64,000 nt of DNA from Hedera helix (GCA_947179155.2 OX359275.1:37506808-37570807), one strand, 5' to 3'; positions 11,770 through 24,358 are shown, counted from the stretch's first letter. Notes: generated by a model not told the origin, from the letters alone. Translations and numbers: made by a program.

Positions 11770-12850
11770 TAAAATTATAAGGTTTAATGAAAAAAAAATC
11801 AATTAACTTTATAAATATTATCAATTTAACTAATGTGTTGTTAATTTTAACACATTAACCATTGTACTCTTAATTTTTTTTCCAGAATATTCAAAAGTTA
11901 AATTATGGTTAACTTTTGTTGAGTTGACTGTTGATATGTAATTTTAAAAAAAGTTATACGAGGTAGCTACAAATGTGTAAAAAAATTTTTTTTGCTGAAT
12001 TAAACAAAAATAATCACTCAATAATTTTTTAAAAATAATTTTGCTAAATTAGATAAAAACAATCGCTCAATAAATTTTTTTGTGTTGAATTTAGACAAAA
12101 ATAATTGCACAGTAAAAATAATTAATTAATTAATTTTTTGTTTATATATCGTTGTATTAATATTATTAATTGCAATTAATGACAAAAATTATAAATTAAG
12201 TGCGTGTATCAAATTTTATTTTATTCTTGGATCATTGGAGTGAGAATCGTACTTTTCATGTTTTCATTTATAAAAAGGAACAATAATTTATCAATTGCAA
12301 GTACTGTACTTGCAAGAATGAAAACAACGAAATTTTCATTTAAAGCGTATATTAATTTGAAGCATTTGACCTCCTGCACAGCCTCGAGTAGCTAAATTAG
12401 AAAACAAAGAAATACTCCTTTAATCAAAAAAATTAAAGTGAAATAAAATTTGATACATGCACTTAATTTATATATTTTTTTGTCATTAATTGCAATTAAT
12501 ACAATGATAAACAAAAAATATTTATAAAAAAATTAATTAATCTTTTTTACTGAGCAATTATTTTTGTCTAATTCAAAAAAAATATATTTTAAATAAAATT
12601 TATTAAAATATTTTTTCAATTTTTTTTACTGGGCTGTTATTTTTGCCTCATTCAGCTAAAAAATATTTTAAAAAAATTTTTACACATTAATAGTCACTTC
12701 AACAAAGATTAACCATGGTTTAATTTTTAAATATTCTGAAAAGATTTTTCGGAGTACAATAATTAATTTGTTAAAAAAATAACACGTTGATTAAATTCAT
12801 AATATTTATAAAATTGATTAATTTTTTTGATCATTAAGTCAAATTATAAC
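11770..12850. mobile_element. 1.1-kb foldback (inverted-repeat) element
   Basis: Two arms of about 400 bases are imperfect reverse complements around a spacer near 12240-12420. Matching pairs include CATTAATTGCAATTAATA on the right (12484-12501) against TATTAATTGCAATTAATG-like sequence on the left (12165-12182), and GTGCGTGTATCAAATTTTATTTTA on the left against its complement on the right. The outer parts also pair (TCAATTAACTTTATAAATATTA against its mirror near 12800-12820). There is no coding capacity. A non-autonomous foldback or MULE-like transposon is likely; a local inverted duplication is the alternative. Exact ends and a target duplication could not be set. Confidence 0.75.
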
Positions 12851-13175
12851 GATAAACTTAAAATTATTGTGAAATAAATATTTTTCTCACTTAACTTTTG
12901 TGGCCTATGAAAAACATAAAAATGTTATATTTTGAAAGTGAGATAATATTTCTCTATAACAAGAATTTTATTAAAAATAATCTCTGAATAAATATTAAAT
13001 GCAACATTACCCATATACACAAACTACAAATTATAGCACTATTTTTCCATACTTGAGACTTATTTTCGATAGCATTACTCCACTTTTATTAAACGAGTCC
13101 TCCTGTTCTGAAAAGAAAAACAAGTACAAGGAAAGAGAAAAAGTTCATATATGTCAGCTTTCCGCACATGCCGCA

Positions 13176-13299
13176 CACGTGCTAATCTACTTTTCTGCTT
13201 TACTACCTTTTAAATACGCCAGGCGAACCGCAGCCACTAAACTAGATTCTTGAGCTGTTTTCTTTCAGCCAGGAGGTGAAGCACACGTGTTGACACGTG
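13176..13299. promoter_or_regulatory. cluster of three G-boxes (CACGTG)
   Basis: CACGTG occurs at 13176-13181, 13284-13289 and 13294-13299. The last two are 10 bases apart, about one helical turn. Such palindromes bind plant bZIP and bHLH factors. The cluster lies about 2.65 kb upstream of the Dof gene start. Whether it acts on that gene is inference. Confidence 0.45.
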
Positions 13300-13356
13300 G
13301 ACACACCTGATACGGTTTGTAGTGGCGAAAAGTATTTTTTCTCGAATGAGCATAAA

Positions 13357-13497
13357 CACAGTAATCAAACGCTATTCTAAATATTATATTTATTTATATT
13401 ATTAAAAAATAAAATATGATATAAATTTTAACATTATAACTCATTTTTTAATAATATAAATAAATGTAATATTTAATTTATAATATATATAAAATTG
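13357..13497. mobile_element. short palindromic MITE-like element, copy A
   Basis: The arm at 13379-13414 (core TTTATTTATATTATTAAAAAAT) pairs with its reverse complement at 13441-13475. The flanks AAACACAGTAATCAAA resemble the ends of two other copies at 27718-27846 and 30932-31085. It has no coding potential and I see no clear target duplication. Confidence 0.55.
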
Positions 13498-13530
13498 TCT
13501 TTTTTTCTCACTTTTTGCTAATATTTAAAA

Positions 13531-13900
13531 AATTGGACCGGTCATTGAACTGAAAAAATTATTGGGTGGATGGGTCATTGGTCCAACCAGTAGTCGAACC
13601 ATTATTAAACCAGTGACGTCATAAATACATAAAAAATATATTATTAATAATTAATAAAATTTTAAAATATCTAATTTTTAATAAACTAAAATATAATAAA
13701 ATAATGTTATAATCTTATTAAAATAAATTATTATTTTTAAAAAATACTTGAAAACCCAGATTAACCGGTTCAACTACCGGTTTTACCGGTGGTTAATCGA
13801 TTTTTGATTGGGTCGTTTTTTTGATTTTTTGGTTGAATCAAATTAAAAAGTCGATCGATTTCAATCGAACTGTGGTTGGACCGTCGATCCGATCTAATTT
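13531..13900. repeat. ACCGGT-rich dispersed repeat, short copy
   Basis: One end reads GGACCGGTCATTGAACTG, followed by GGGTGGATGGG, GTCGAACCATTATTAA and GTGACGTCATAAATAC. The reverse complement of 55010-55105 shows the same order (GGACCGGTCATCGAACCGG, GGGTGGATG, GTCGAACCGTTATTAA, GTGACGTCATTAATA). The other end here is also rich in ACCGGTT. It is probably a non-autonomous DNA transposon family; the class is uncertain. Confidence 0.6.
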
Positions 13901-15944
13901 TTTAAATATTGTTTTTGGCCTTTTTAGGTGGGACCGGTTGGAATATGGTCTGACGTGGTGCGCAGCGACTTTATATTTAATTTAATAAATAAAGGGTGAA
14001 TTAAGGGTTAACGTGTGGATGGGTAACGAGTGTTTAAAACACCTCGGCCTTGGTTTTTTCTCCGCGGCAAATACTCGAAGAGGGGAATTTTTTTATATTC
14101 TTTATTTGTAAACCAAAAGAAATCTAATTATCTTAAAAAGTTGGGACTCTCTCAAAAGTCAAATTAGATAGGTATAGGGATTTGATAGGATGACAATAAG
14201 TAGGATATTACCTATGATTGTTTAAAATATTTGAAAATTTACTTGCCAAATATATTTGAAAGAAGATAAATCAAATAAAAAAATCTTTGAATTGACTTAT
14301 TTAGAGACAATTTCTGACTTAAGAAACAAATTTGAATCCTAAAAATGAAAATAAAACTAGTCTTTTGGTTTTTGAAAAATTATCATTATTAATTATTTAT
14401 AACATGTAAATAAAAAAAAAAACCAACTTTTTTTTTTAATTTTTGAAGTAGACTTTATATTCTAAACAAATCGTCCAAACAGACATAATATTATTATATT
14501 TTTTTTAATTTTAAAGGGGATGAAAAGGAAAGAAAATTTGATGATTTTAAAAGTTGAATTCTAAATCAGAGATTTTTGAAGGGGATAAAATGAGGTTAAT
14601 ATGTGTAAAGTAACATCAACTTTGTGCTCAAAACTTTTCACTCAAAAATAGAAAAGTTTGAGTAGAAAACTTTTTCGGCTCTTTAAAAATATTTTATTAT
14701 TCTTATTCTATTCTTAAATTATAAGTTATAATTTGATGTACTTTGTGTATACATGAATATTGTTAAGATCATAACATGTTATTAAAATAAGGATAAAAAT
14801 GTCTAATGTGAATACTAAGGATATATTTGATTATTAGAGTGTTTATAGTAATAATAATGTTTGGTGTACTTGGAGGTTCAAATGCACCATCCAATTTTTG
14901 GAGCGTTGCGTTTAGATCCTAAACACAGTGTTTGTGAGTCAAATAAATTAAGTTTAAAATTAACAATTTATAAACGGATAAAATCTCAACTGCATTTGAA
15001 ACTTCTAAACGCGCTAAATGTCAATAAACGACCAAACACTAAATTAATGTTGTGTCAAATGATTCTCACGCGGATTGTATATAAACTGAACATTTAATTC
15101 TTAAATTATAAATATTTAAATTATAATTTCTTGTATGTTCACTCTCTCTTTTTAACTCACGAACACTAAAAAGAGAAATTATTATGATCCCTCACTCACT
15201 TATTTTATCTATTAATATAACATTCTTGGTTACTCTTCCTTTTGGTTTACAGCCCATGAATCACGATGCCTAATTTAATAGTGGTACGCAGCACATCAAA
15301 ACCCTTTAAAATGATTAAATCAAGATTACTCTTATCCGGATGTCTGAAATAGTAAACAAAACCAATAATAAAGAGAAGATTACTTATCCGGACTATGTGG
15401 CTTGTGTGACTAGATGAAAAGAACCGGCGAGTTAAAAATATACCTATATTATAGTGGAAAATATTAGGCAGGCAGGAGACCCCCAAAGTAGAGCACTTTT
15501 GGCAACCACCATTCTCGTCCACATAAAACCTCAAAAAGCAAATAGTAAAAAGGACGGCGACTATTTGAAAAGCGAAAGGGGTAGCCGAGGAATTGGGAGA
15601 TGAGTGCTGACGGATCTCCACTTTATGCATCCACTTGTGAAATTAAGAATCAAAAAGTGCAGGGAGGGAGAGAGAGTGAGTGAAGATCTCAAGACCACAG
15701 AGAACTTGTGGCTCACAATTGCTTTCGCCTGCTGACGCGGCTCTCCCACCTGGTTAAGCTCCATCAGGAAAATGTAGAACAAACCAAATACAGCCACCAG
15801 AACTACTCTCTCTCTCTCTCTCTATCGGAATTCGGAGCCCCAAAATCCTCAACCCATATTCATCCAATCCAACTGTCCCAAATCCCTAAATCTCCGGATT
15901 AATAGTCTCTCCCTAAAGTTATTATCTTCAATAACGGAAGACTA
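13901..15944. promoter_or_regulatory. intergenic DNA, then promoter and 5' UTR of the Dof gene
   Basis: From 13901 to about 15200 the sequence is AT-rich with no gene. From about 15600 it becomes less AT-rich and holds GAGA-type sequence (15662-15680) and a CT run, which looks like core promoter and 5' UTR. No TATA box is assigned. The open frame just upstream of the Dof ATG starts with GTG, not ATG, so I do not call an upstream ORF. Confidence 0.4.
15805..15823. repeat. (CT)n tract in the Dof 5' UTR region
   Basis: An uninterrupted CT run lies about 120 bases before the start codon. Such pyrimidine runs are common near plant transcription starts and in leaders, and they vary in length. Confidence 0.85.
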
Positions 15945-18917
15945 ATGTCGGAAGCGAAAGATCCTGCAATAAAGCTCTTTGGAAAGACGATTCAGTTGCC
16001 GGAGATTGCGGCGCCGTCGGTGGATTCTGGCGGGGTTTATCCATCTTCTTCTGCTGAAGCTGCTCCTCTACATGACGATCCATCTTGTGAAGATCGTCCT
16101 TCATCTCCCAATTCTTCAACTGAGGAACATAACTCGGACGGAGTCGGAGAAGAGCAAGAACCAGAGAAGGTATGGTTTGGATTGATTGTTTTTAGTTAAA
16201 AATTGACCCATTTCTTCAAACATGGAAAGGAATAACGGTTTCGATCTTAGTTTTATGCAATTTGATAAATCTTTGACTTTGGCTTAAAACCCTGTATTTG
16301 GAGATTTAGGGTCTAATTTGAGTTTTTGGATGAAGTAGTTTTCTCAATTAAGATGGAAAGCATAAAGCTTTGTGCTGAATCCTAGAATAATTTGGTACTC
16401 GTGGAAAATAATTAAGGTTTACTTTATTTGAGCTCTCATAGTTTGTAGTTCTACTTTTTAGGTCCTCTTATGGATTAGGTCTGATTCTTCTGAATAATCT
16501 CAGTGGTTCAGGGTGTCCCGATCTATATACACATATATAAAATTGTTTAATGTCTTCAACAGTTGAAGTAGATTATAATTTCCTCCATACACTTGACTGA
16601 GTTCTTTTTCATTCTTCGGCCACTCCCGTGTAGTTTGGTTTTCAGTTTTGCTGGTAAAGATTTGTTTGATTTGTGTTGTTATATAACAATTTGCTTGTAA
16701 CCTGCTCTTTACTGATTATTTGGAAAATTTGTTAGAGATACCTCTTTGTTTGTTTACTGTAATTGGAAAGTTTTGTTTGGATTCTATGTCATGGATCATG
16801 AGTTTAAAGGAAATTTGTTGTGCTTTTTGTTTCACAAAATTAAGAAGTTAATCAAGTGGATCAAATTCTCCCTGAATGAGTTTATGATAATTGATAAGCT
16901 AGTAATGCAGATAGTTGTGCTATGCTTTTCTTTATTAGCTTTTGGCACTGTTTCTTCTGTTGTTACTACACACCCTGAAATGGTAGGGAGGATGTTTGGG
17001 GTTGTTCTCAATTGCGCCCTAAATAGAGAATTGTGTTGTCAATTTCTTGTTGATCTTTAATTAGATAAATTGGTTGCAGCTCAGTATGATACAAATCCCG
17101 TCTTGTCCATTTCTACCTTTTCTTTGTGCTCTTTTAGCTTGTTACGAGACTTGGTAGAAAGAAGGACGCTATAAATACAGTAGTCGAGAGTAAAATCCCT
17201 CCCTTGTTATTACATTGAACCCTTTGCTTTGTTTTTTGTCAACCAGATGGACAGTACTAAAATATTAATACTTCATTCTCAGAATTTATATTGCTTACAG
17301 CTAATCTAAAGCTTAACTGAGATGAATTGAGTTCTTTTTTTGAATGAAAAAGTACTAACTTATATCGAATTCAATTCTTTATTAGTGAATTAGTTTCTCG
17401 TTATCTGATCTTGTTATTCAAATTAGATGCACCCTTTAGTTATGCTGAACTTATTTGTCATATTGCAAGAAAAGATAATCTAGCCAATGATTTATCAATT
17501 TAGTGTGTCCTCAGTTGCCTAGTTAGAAACCATGTCATACTATAAAACTCTTCAGCAGGTTAATTCTAACACTTAAATGCATTCATTTTTTGGAATATTA
17601 TGTCAGACAGCGGAACCACTTACCGATACTAAAGAGGAGGATGAAGCCCAACCAACGATGTCAGAGGAGTCCACAGATCCAAATACAATTCCAATCGTAA
17701 ATGAGAACTCCAAACCACGTGACAGTGAAGCTGCACATGTGGATGATCCAAACACTGAAGAAGCACAGAGTGAGACAAATTCACAAGAGAAGACACTGAA
17801 GAAACCAGACAAGATACTTCCATGTCCCCGTTGTAATAGCATGGAAACTAAATTCTGTTACTACAATAACTATAACGTTAACCAACCCCGACACTTTTGC
17901 AAGAATTGCCAGAGATATTGGACAGCTGGGGGGACTATGAGGAATGTGCCTGTAGGTGCTGGTCGCCGCAAAAATAAGTACTCAGCTTCTCACTATCGTC
18001 ATGTAGCCGTCTCAGAAGCTCTTCAGAATGCCCAAGTAGATCTTCCAAATGGATTCCACCATCCTACTCTAAAGACCAATGGTACTGTCCTTACTTTTGG
18101 CTCCGACACACCCCTCTGTGATTCGATGGCTTCTGTTCTGAAAATTTCTGGAAAGACAATGCTGAATAGCTCACAGAATGGCTTCCACAAACCAGAAGAA
18201 GTCAGAATTCCAGTTTCTTACGGACCTGGAGAAATTGTGGATGATCACTCAAGTGGATCTTCAGTCACCGCACCAAATTCAAGGGATGAAGTTGGTAAAC
18301 CAGGGTTACAAAATCCAGTAATTCAGAATTGTCAAAGCTTCCCGCCTCAGTTACCATGTTATCCAGGTGCTCCTTGGCCTTATCCATGGAATACAGGTCA
18401 ATGGAACTCTCCTGTAACCCAAGTATCCCCACCTGGTTTCTGCCCTCCTGGTTTTCCTATGCCATTCTACCCTGCTGCACCTTATTGGGGTTGTAATGTA
18501 CCAGTACCAGGCCCTTGGAACGTCCATTGGCTTACCCCAACAAATTTGTCTCCAAGCCAAGCTGCCCCTTCTTCTGGTTCCAATTCCCCAATGTTAGGAA
18601 AACATTCGAGGGATGAGAACATGCCTAAATTAACTGGCTCCTTTGGCGAGGATTCAGTAAAGGAGAACAATCCTGAGAAGTGCCTTTGGGTCCCAAAAAC
18701 ATTGAGAATTGATGATCCAGGAGAAGCTGCAAAGAGCTCTATATGGGCTACATTGGGGATAAAAAATGAAAGAGCTGATGTAGTTAGTGGAAGAGGCCTC
18801 TTTAAGGCTTTCCAATCAAAAGAAAATGAAAAAGGCCATATCTCCAATCCCTCCTCAGTACTACACGCCAATCCTGCAGCAATGTCTAGATCACAAAGCT
18901 TCCGTGAAAGCACATAA
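15945..18917 (+). CDS. cycling Dof factor (CDF-type transcription factor)
   Basis: Two exons, 15945-16169 and 17607-18917, join in phase 0 and give 511 aa. The N-terminus [15 protein letters not shown] is the conserved CDF start, known in Arabidopsis CDF1 to recruit TOPLESS co-repressors. A Dof zinc finger follows at about residues 144-198: CPRC, 21 residues, then CKNC, with the [20 protein letters not shown] tail that binds AAAG sites. The C-terminus carries the CDF-only motifs [20 protein letters not shown] plus WATLGIK, and LFKAFQSK. In Arabidopsis the first of these is the contact for FKF1/GIGANTEA, which sends CDFs for degradation. The usual role is nuclear repression of CO/FT and control of stress and nitrogen genes. 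The acceptor at 17605-17606 was chosen because it keeps frame; the AG four bases later does not. CDF2/3-like; the exact paralogue is not decided. Confidence 0.95.
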
Positions 18918-19915
18918 GCAGGTAGGTACGTTTGTACAGTTCTATACTACTTGTGGCAATGAAAGGGCAAGGGCATCGATTCACAAAGTTGTGATACGAT
19001 TTTGTGCATGGCTGTGTGCTGTTCTGATTCATTAGCCCCGAATGTAAAATACAGTTTTTGCATAAATATCATCAACTGGGAGCAAGCAGGGGAATCCTGC
19101 ACCGTCTTTTCAGCAGGAGAGATACAATTGATTAGTTGAAATAGCCAGTAGACGCTGACTTCTACTTCTCTTCAGGTAAAAGATTAAATAGTTGGGTCTT
19201 GATTTCAAGTAGATGGTTGTTTCCAGTTTTGTGTTCAAAAATTAATATGTAGAGAGCATAACAAGTTTTTGTACCATAAGCCATATGCCTGCCGTACCAT
19301 AAATTTGGGAAAAGTTCCAACTCTTTATGTAATAACTACTACTGCTTTTGTTCTTAGTATGTTAACTGTTGTAATTGTTGAATTTTTAGCTCTTACTACC
19401 TCATCTTTTGTATATGCCCACTGCCCATCTGGTGCTTGTTCTCACATTTAGTATAGACCTCTAAAGTCTGGAGTAGACCTTATCTGGCATATATATCATA
19501 CTCCAAATATTTTGACACAATCTTAGTTCGGCAATTAGATTAGAGTTGGGAATTGTATTTGAGATTTAGGTCTACATATTCTCTATTAAGTTTCACACCT
19601 TCAGCAATCAAAAGCTACTGATTATTCAACTATTTTTTTTCTTGATTATTAGTATGACTGAGAGCCTGAAATCTTTAGGTTCCAGGTTCGTTTCTTTGTC
19701 ACGAAACTTTCTTTCCTCTTTATTTTGGGACTTTATTTCCTTCTTATTTGTGAGGCTTGAATTCTCACTCAGACTGTGAGGTTTCCTTAATATTGTTTTT
19801 GAGAGATCGTTTAACCTGACTGCGATTCATTGTATTTGTACAAATAGCCCTTCATAGCCGAGGCGATAATTTTTTTCACAAATTTTTAATTTCAAATGGT
19901 AGAAATTATAATATT

Positions 19916-20060
19916 TAGATATATTATTAAATAGTCTCAATTTCAGGTCATTTTGTTATCTATTGACTAATAGTCTTTATAAACACTTAGACATATTATT
20001 AAATAGTCTCTATTTCAAATCATTTTGTTATCTATTGACTAATAGTCCTTATAAACAGAC
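19916..20060. repeat. 72-bp tandem duplication
   Basis: ATATTATTAAATAGTCTC begins at 19921 and again at 19993, and each copy continues with CATTTTGTTATCTATTGACT. The two copies differ at a few bases, so the event is not very recent. Confidence 0.85.
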
Positions 20061-20294
20061 AGACGTATCCAATGATCTCGTACTGATTATAATTTTGTTT
20101 TCCCAATGTACTTATTAAGTAACCAATTATTGAAAGTCTATTGGGTCGAAGTAAGAAGTAGTAAGGCTCCCCTCTTGCTTCTCATGTGGATCCTATGTCC
20201 TCTTTTTGTCCAAGGCCGGATAAATTGTAATGTATGGAGGATTTATATATTCTTTGTCCCAATTAACTCTAGAATGATAATTCACTTTTAAAAT

Positions 20295-20330
<36 letters not shown>

Positions 20331-20631
20331 TGAATAATAGTTCTAACTTCTAACCTTGATGGCTTGATCATATATATGTATATAATCAATTTGTTTTAAA
20401 TTATAAGATCAATATTTACTTTTTAAAAGTTAATTTAAGATATTTTTAAATTTAAAATTAACATGATTTATTTAAAATTTGAAAATAATAAATTTTATAA
20501 TTAATAATACTTTTTAGATAATTTATGATATTTATAATTGTATTGACTTAAACTAAATGAAGCAATAAGGCTATAATATTTATCTTACAAGTGATGGCAG
20601 GAGGTAAATAATCGTATGCTTCAATTTATCT

Positions 20632-20777
20632 TACACATATTTAAAACTATAATATTTGCATAAATTTATATACTAATATTAAAATAGGTTTGTGCCCCGC
20701 ACGGATTTATAATATTTACATAAATTTTTATACTAATATTAAAATAGGTTTGTGCCTCGCACGGATTTATTTACTAG
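20632..20777 (+). mobile_element. Helitron-like 3' terminus, duplicated
   Basis: Two adjacent copies (about 66-base period) contain ACTAATATTAAAATAGGTTT and then GTGC(C)CCGCAC or GTGCCTCGCAC. The second copy ends GGATTTATTTACTAG at 20777, followed by T. A short GTGC...GCAC hairpin shortly before CTAG, next to a T, fits a Helitron 3' end. The 5' end was not identified and there is no coding part. Confidence 0.45.
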
Positions 20778-21411
20778 TTAGGAACTAATGATTGATGTTT
20801 GTGTATTTTTTTTTTGAGTAATATTAGTGTATCAATTTTTTTTTTCAAACGGGTCGATTTATGATATAATCGATCACAATGACGTGAGATTTATCCGACC
20901 AATAATATTATGATGAAATATAATTTGAGACATTTTTTTTTACATATATAATGTTCACACCAAAACATCATAAAGTTCGCTGCTTGTTTTGAGGAAAACA
21001 AATTCACACACGTTATCGATGCAAATAAATCTGATCCTCAAAAGATGCATGAGTTCAGGGTCCTGAATCTTAATTAAGGTCCCATCTTGTATGGCAATTA
21101 TATTGTAAAATGTGTGAGTCATGCGTGTACATATATATATCCATGAAACACCATTCTTAACTACCAACAATTTTAAATCAATTTACGAATTTTTATATTC
21201 AAAGTTATTATAAATTTACTTGATTTTTGATATTAAAAGATATTATTAAATTAAAAAATAAAATACATTCGCATTGAATTTAAAATTTTAAGATTTTGTG
21301 AATTAAACATGTTCAAAGTCCGAGTGGAAATAATAATTAGAAGAAAAAAAAATAGATGATTGATTTTCATATTTGTAATATGTGTGATTTATAAAAGAGT
21401 GATAAAAATTT

Positions 21412-24358
21412 CGTGATTCAGATAAATTCTTTAATCAACCTTCATTACAAATGTGGTCAGCTCAAGTTTGCTCGTCACCTGTTTGATAGATTGCCCCAAA
21501 GGAACATAGTTTCTTGGAGTGCATCGATGATGGGGCTTTGTCCGTAACGGGTTTGCTTCGGAAGTTCTTGAAATGTTCAAAACTATGGTTTCAGTGGATC
21601 ATATGCGTCCAAATGAGTACATATTAGCTACGGTTCTATCTTCTTGTTCTGATGGTGGGAGGCTTTTAGAGGGCCTACAATGTCACGGGTATGTGTTGAA
21701 ATCTGGATTAGTGTTCTGTTGGTAAGTGAAGAATGCACTTCTAAGAATGTATTCGGATATGGGAGGGGCTATGGGGGCTTTGTACTCTGTGACAGGTTCA
21801 GATATCATTACCTATAATTCGATTATAAATGGACGTTTGGATCATGGGTATTTAAGTGAAGCATTAGATGTTTTGAGTAGGATAGTGGCCTAGTGTCTGG
21901 AAAGGGATGAAGTCACTTATATTACCATTTTTGGCCTTTGTGCCCGTCTTAAAGATTCAAATCTGGGTATGCAAGGTCACAACCACTTATTGAAGAGCAC
22001 TGTTGAGTTTGATTTGTATGTCACCAGTGCAAATTATAGACATGTATGGGAAATGTGCCATATTTCTTTTGCAAGAAAAGTTTTTGATGGGTTACATACT
22101 CGAAATGTTGTTTCACGGACAACAATCATGGCTGCTTACTTGCAAAATGATTACTTTGAGGAAGCATTGAAACTATTCTTACACATGGAGATCGAGGATA
22201 TTGTACCTAATGACTACACCTTCGCTGTGGTGTTGAAAGCTAGTGCTAGTTTATCGGCGTTGGGGTACGGTAACTCATTACATGCATATGCCGATAAGTC
22301 AGGATTTAATGGTCACGTTATTGCCGGGAATGCTTTGATCAACATGTATTCAAAGTCTGGCTGCATTGAACTTGCTCTAATAAAGTGTTTACAGGTATGA
22401 TTTATGAGACTCCATTTCTTGGAACTCAATGATATCAGGATACTCTCATCACGGGCTAGGTAAAGAAGCTTTGGCTGTGTTTCATGACATGCTAGCTGCA
22501 GAACAGAACCCTAACTATGTAACTTTTATTGGTGTTCTCTCTGCTTGTGAACATCTTGGTCGAGTACAAGAAAGATTGTATTATTTGCACGAAGATACAG
22601 ATGGGTATAAAACCTGGGTTGGAGCACTATACTTGTATTGTTGGGCTTTTCTGTAAGGCTGGACTACTCAATGAAGCTGAAAATTTCATGAGGACCACCC
22701 CAATCAACTGGGATGTTGTTGCATGGCGTACTTTGCTTAATGCTTGCCATGTACATCGGAATTATGGTCTAGGAAAGCAAGTTCCAGAAGTTGTCTTGAA
22801 TATGTACCCCGATGATGCGGGTACTTATACTCTGTTGTCTAATATGCATGCCAAGGCAAAGAAGTGGGATGGAGTTGCAAATGTTCGGAAGTTGATGCGG
22901 GAAAGGAGCATAAAGAAAGAACCTGGATTGAGTTGGACAGAGATAAGAAACAACACCTTTGTCTTTGTTGCATATGACAAAAGCCACACCGAGTTTAATC
23001 AGATTCATGATAAGGTTGACAAGGTCCACGGTACGCTTGCGTAAAGTGAACACTGCCCGGATCATTTTCTAGCCAAGTTATACGGTGAAACACTCACAAT
23101 ACCGTAACCCAACGCCTAAATGGAGACGCGAACTTTGGTACAATTGCTCGTGCAAGAACTCAGTGTTGAATGGACACCAACGACACTTAAACCCGTTATT
23201 TATAAAGAGACAAGAACCTCGGTACAATCAACGATTGATGCGGTAGAAGTCGCCACACACAATTATATATTATTGTATGATAAGACAAATCAAATATTAA
23301 GAATACTAAGAACAGTTTAGAAATTCTCAAAGAACCAAAAGATAAGAATAAATTCTCTCAACAAAAAATATATTGAATCTCCCCCTTGTTTTGTTTACAT
23401 AAACCCCTATTTATAGTATTTTAAAAAGAACACTAGAATCCCTAATTCTAATAACAAAAGGAAAATAAATTATATAAAACTCCTAATTAAAGTAGGAAAT
23501 AAATATCCTAATTAATTAACAAATATACTGAATTAAAATAAAACGCGTCGCATTAATTCGCTGTGCTTCAAGTTATAAATTCCTGCTATGCTTCGGATTG
23601 CTAGCTTTAATTGTAATTGAATTCCATACCACGTAGACTCCTTGCCTTGATAAAAATTGAAACCAAATTACAATTGATTAATTCCATCCCATGAGACGTA
23701 GACTCCTTGTATTAATAAAAGTGAAACCAAATTAAAAGTGAAACCAAATTGCTTTTGAATTGCTGAGATATGTTAGGCCCCATGCACGGTTTGAATTGCT
23801 ATATATGAATGTTAACTAATATTTTCTTTGCTTGCTTGCAACAAATGAATTAATTGAAAATCTTCATTTTGAGTTGAATAACTTGCAATTTGACTAGTCC
23901 ATTCTTCATGAATTAATCCAACAAGCACTTCCTTAAAACGTTTAGTTCGTGCTCGCGTAACCGGTCCAATAAGAACTTGAACTGGGTCTCTCCAAGCTTT
24001 GATTCCTTGATTTTCATCCAAGCCAAGCATGCCCTCATCAAAGGTAAAGGAACTTTTGGATAAGATTAAACATTTGGGTTATGTGCCAGATATTGCTACT
24101 GTACTTCATGATGTGGAGGAAGAACAGAAGGAAGAATATCTTAGTTACCACAGTGAAAAACTGGCCATAGCTTATGCTCTGATGAAAACACCTCCTGATG
24201 CACCTATCCATGTCATTAAGAACTTGTGTATGTGTGACGATTGTCATTCGGCTGTAAAACTTATTTCAAAGGTCAAAAATAGGATTATAATTGTAAGAAA
24301 TGTCAACCGTTTCCACTGTTTTCGAGATGGTTTCTGTTCCTGCCGAGATTACTGGTGA
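21412..24358 (+). pseudogene. PPR-DYW protein gene, disabled
   Basis: Plant PPR proteins of the PLS/DYW class act in organelle RNA editing. Here repeat-like segments run from about 21412 (INSLINLHYKCGQLKFARHL) through 21969-23016. The gene resumes after an insertion at 24041 with KELLDKIKHLGYVPD, HSEKLAIAYAL and the DYW domain. That domain keeps HSEKLA, CDDCHSAVKLIS and the C-terminal CSCRDYW. Lesions: a frameshift and TAA near 21549, TAA at about 21722, TAG near 21892, a frameshift near 22380-22430, another near 22600, and the solo LTR at 23017-24040. No start region with an organelle-targeting peptide was found. The DYW end is still open, which suggests the gene died fairly late or that the 3' part mutated slowly by chance. 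Confidence 0.88.
23017..24040 (-). mobile_element. solo LTR inside the PPR gene, 5-bp target duplication
   Basis: The insert starts TGAC and ends ATCA on the + strand, so it has TG...CA ends. It is flanked by AAGGT at 23012-23016 and AAGGT at 24041-24045. Removing the insert and one AAGGT restores the PPR frame (HDKV then KELLDK). Read on the minus strand it begins with a short coding tail containing GPVTRARTKRFKEVL, a sequence found at the C-terminus of plant Ty3/gypsy polyproteins. It then shows U3/R/U5-like sequence, including a CTATAAATAGGGGTTT promoter-like box at about 23406-23421. Length 1,024 bp. Loss of the internal part by LTR-LTR recombination is the usual origin. Confidence 0.9.

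Larger units (their letters stand above)
18918..21411. other. Dof 3' UTR and intergenic DNA with small repeats
   Basis: Apart from the repeats listed separately, I see no gene. The first few hundred bases are likely Dof 3' UTR. A (TA)n run lies at 20297-20328. Confidence 0.45.

Noticed and set aside
15708..15902. 64-codon open frame just upstream of the Dof start, possible uORF
   Set aside because: The first codon is GTG, not ATG, so it is not a normal plant uORF.
18482..18913. 143-codon open frame antisense to the Dof gene
   Set aside because: Shadow of the real exon; no domain and no independent signals.
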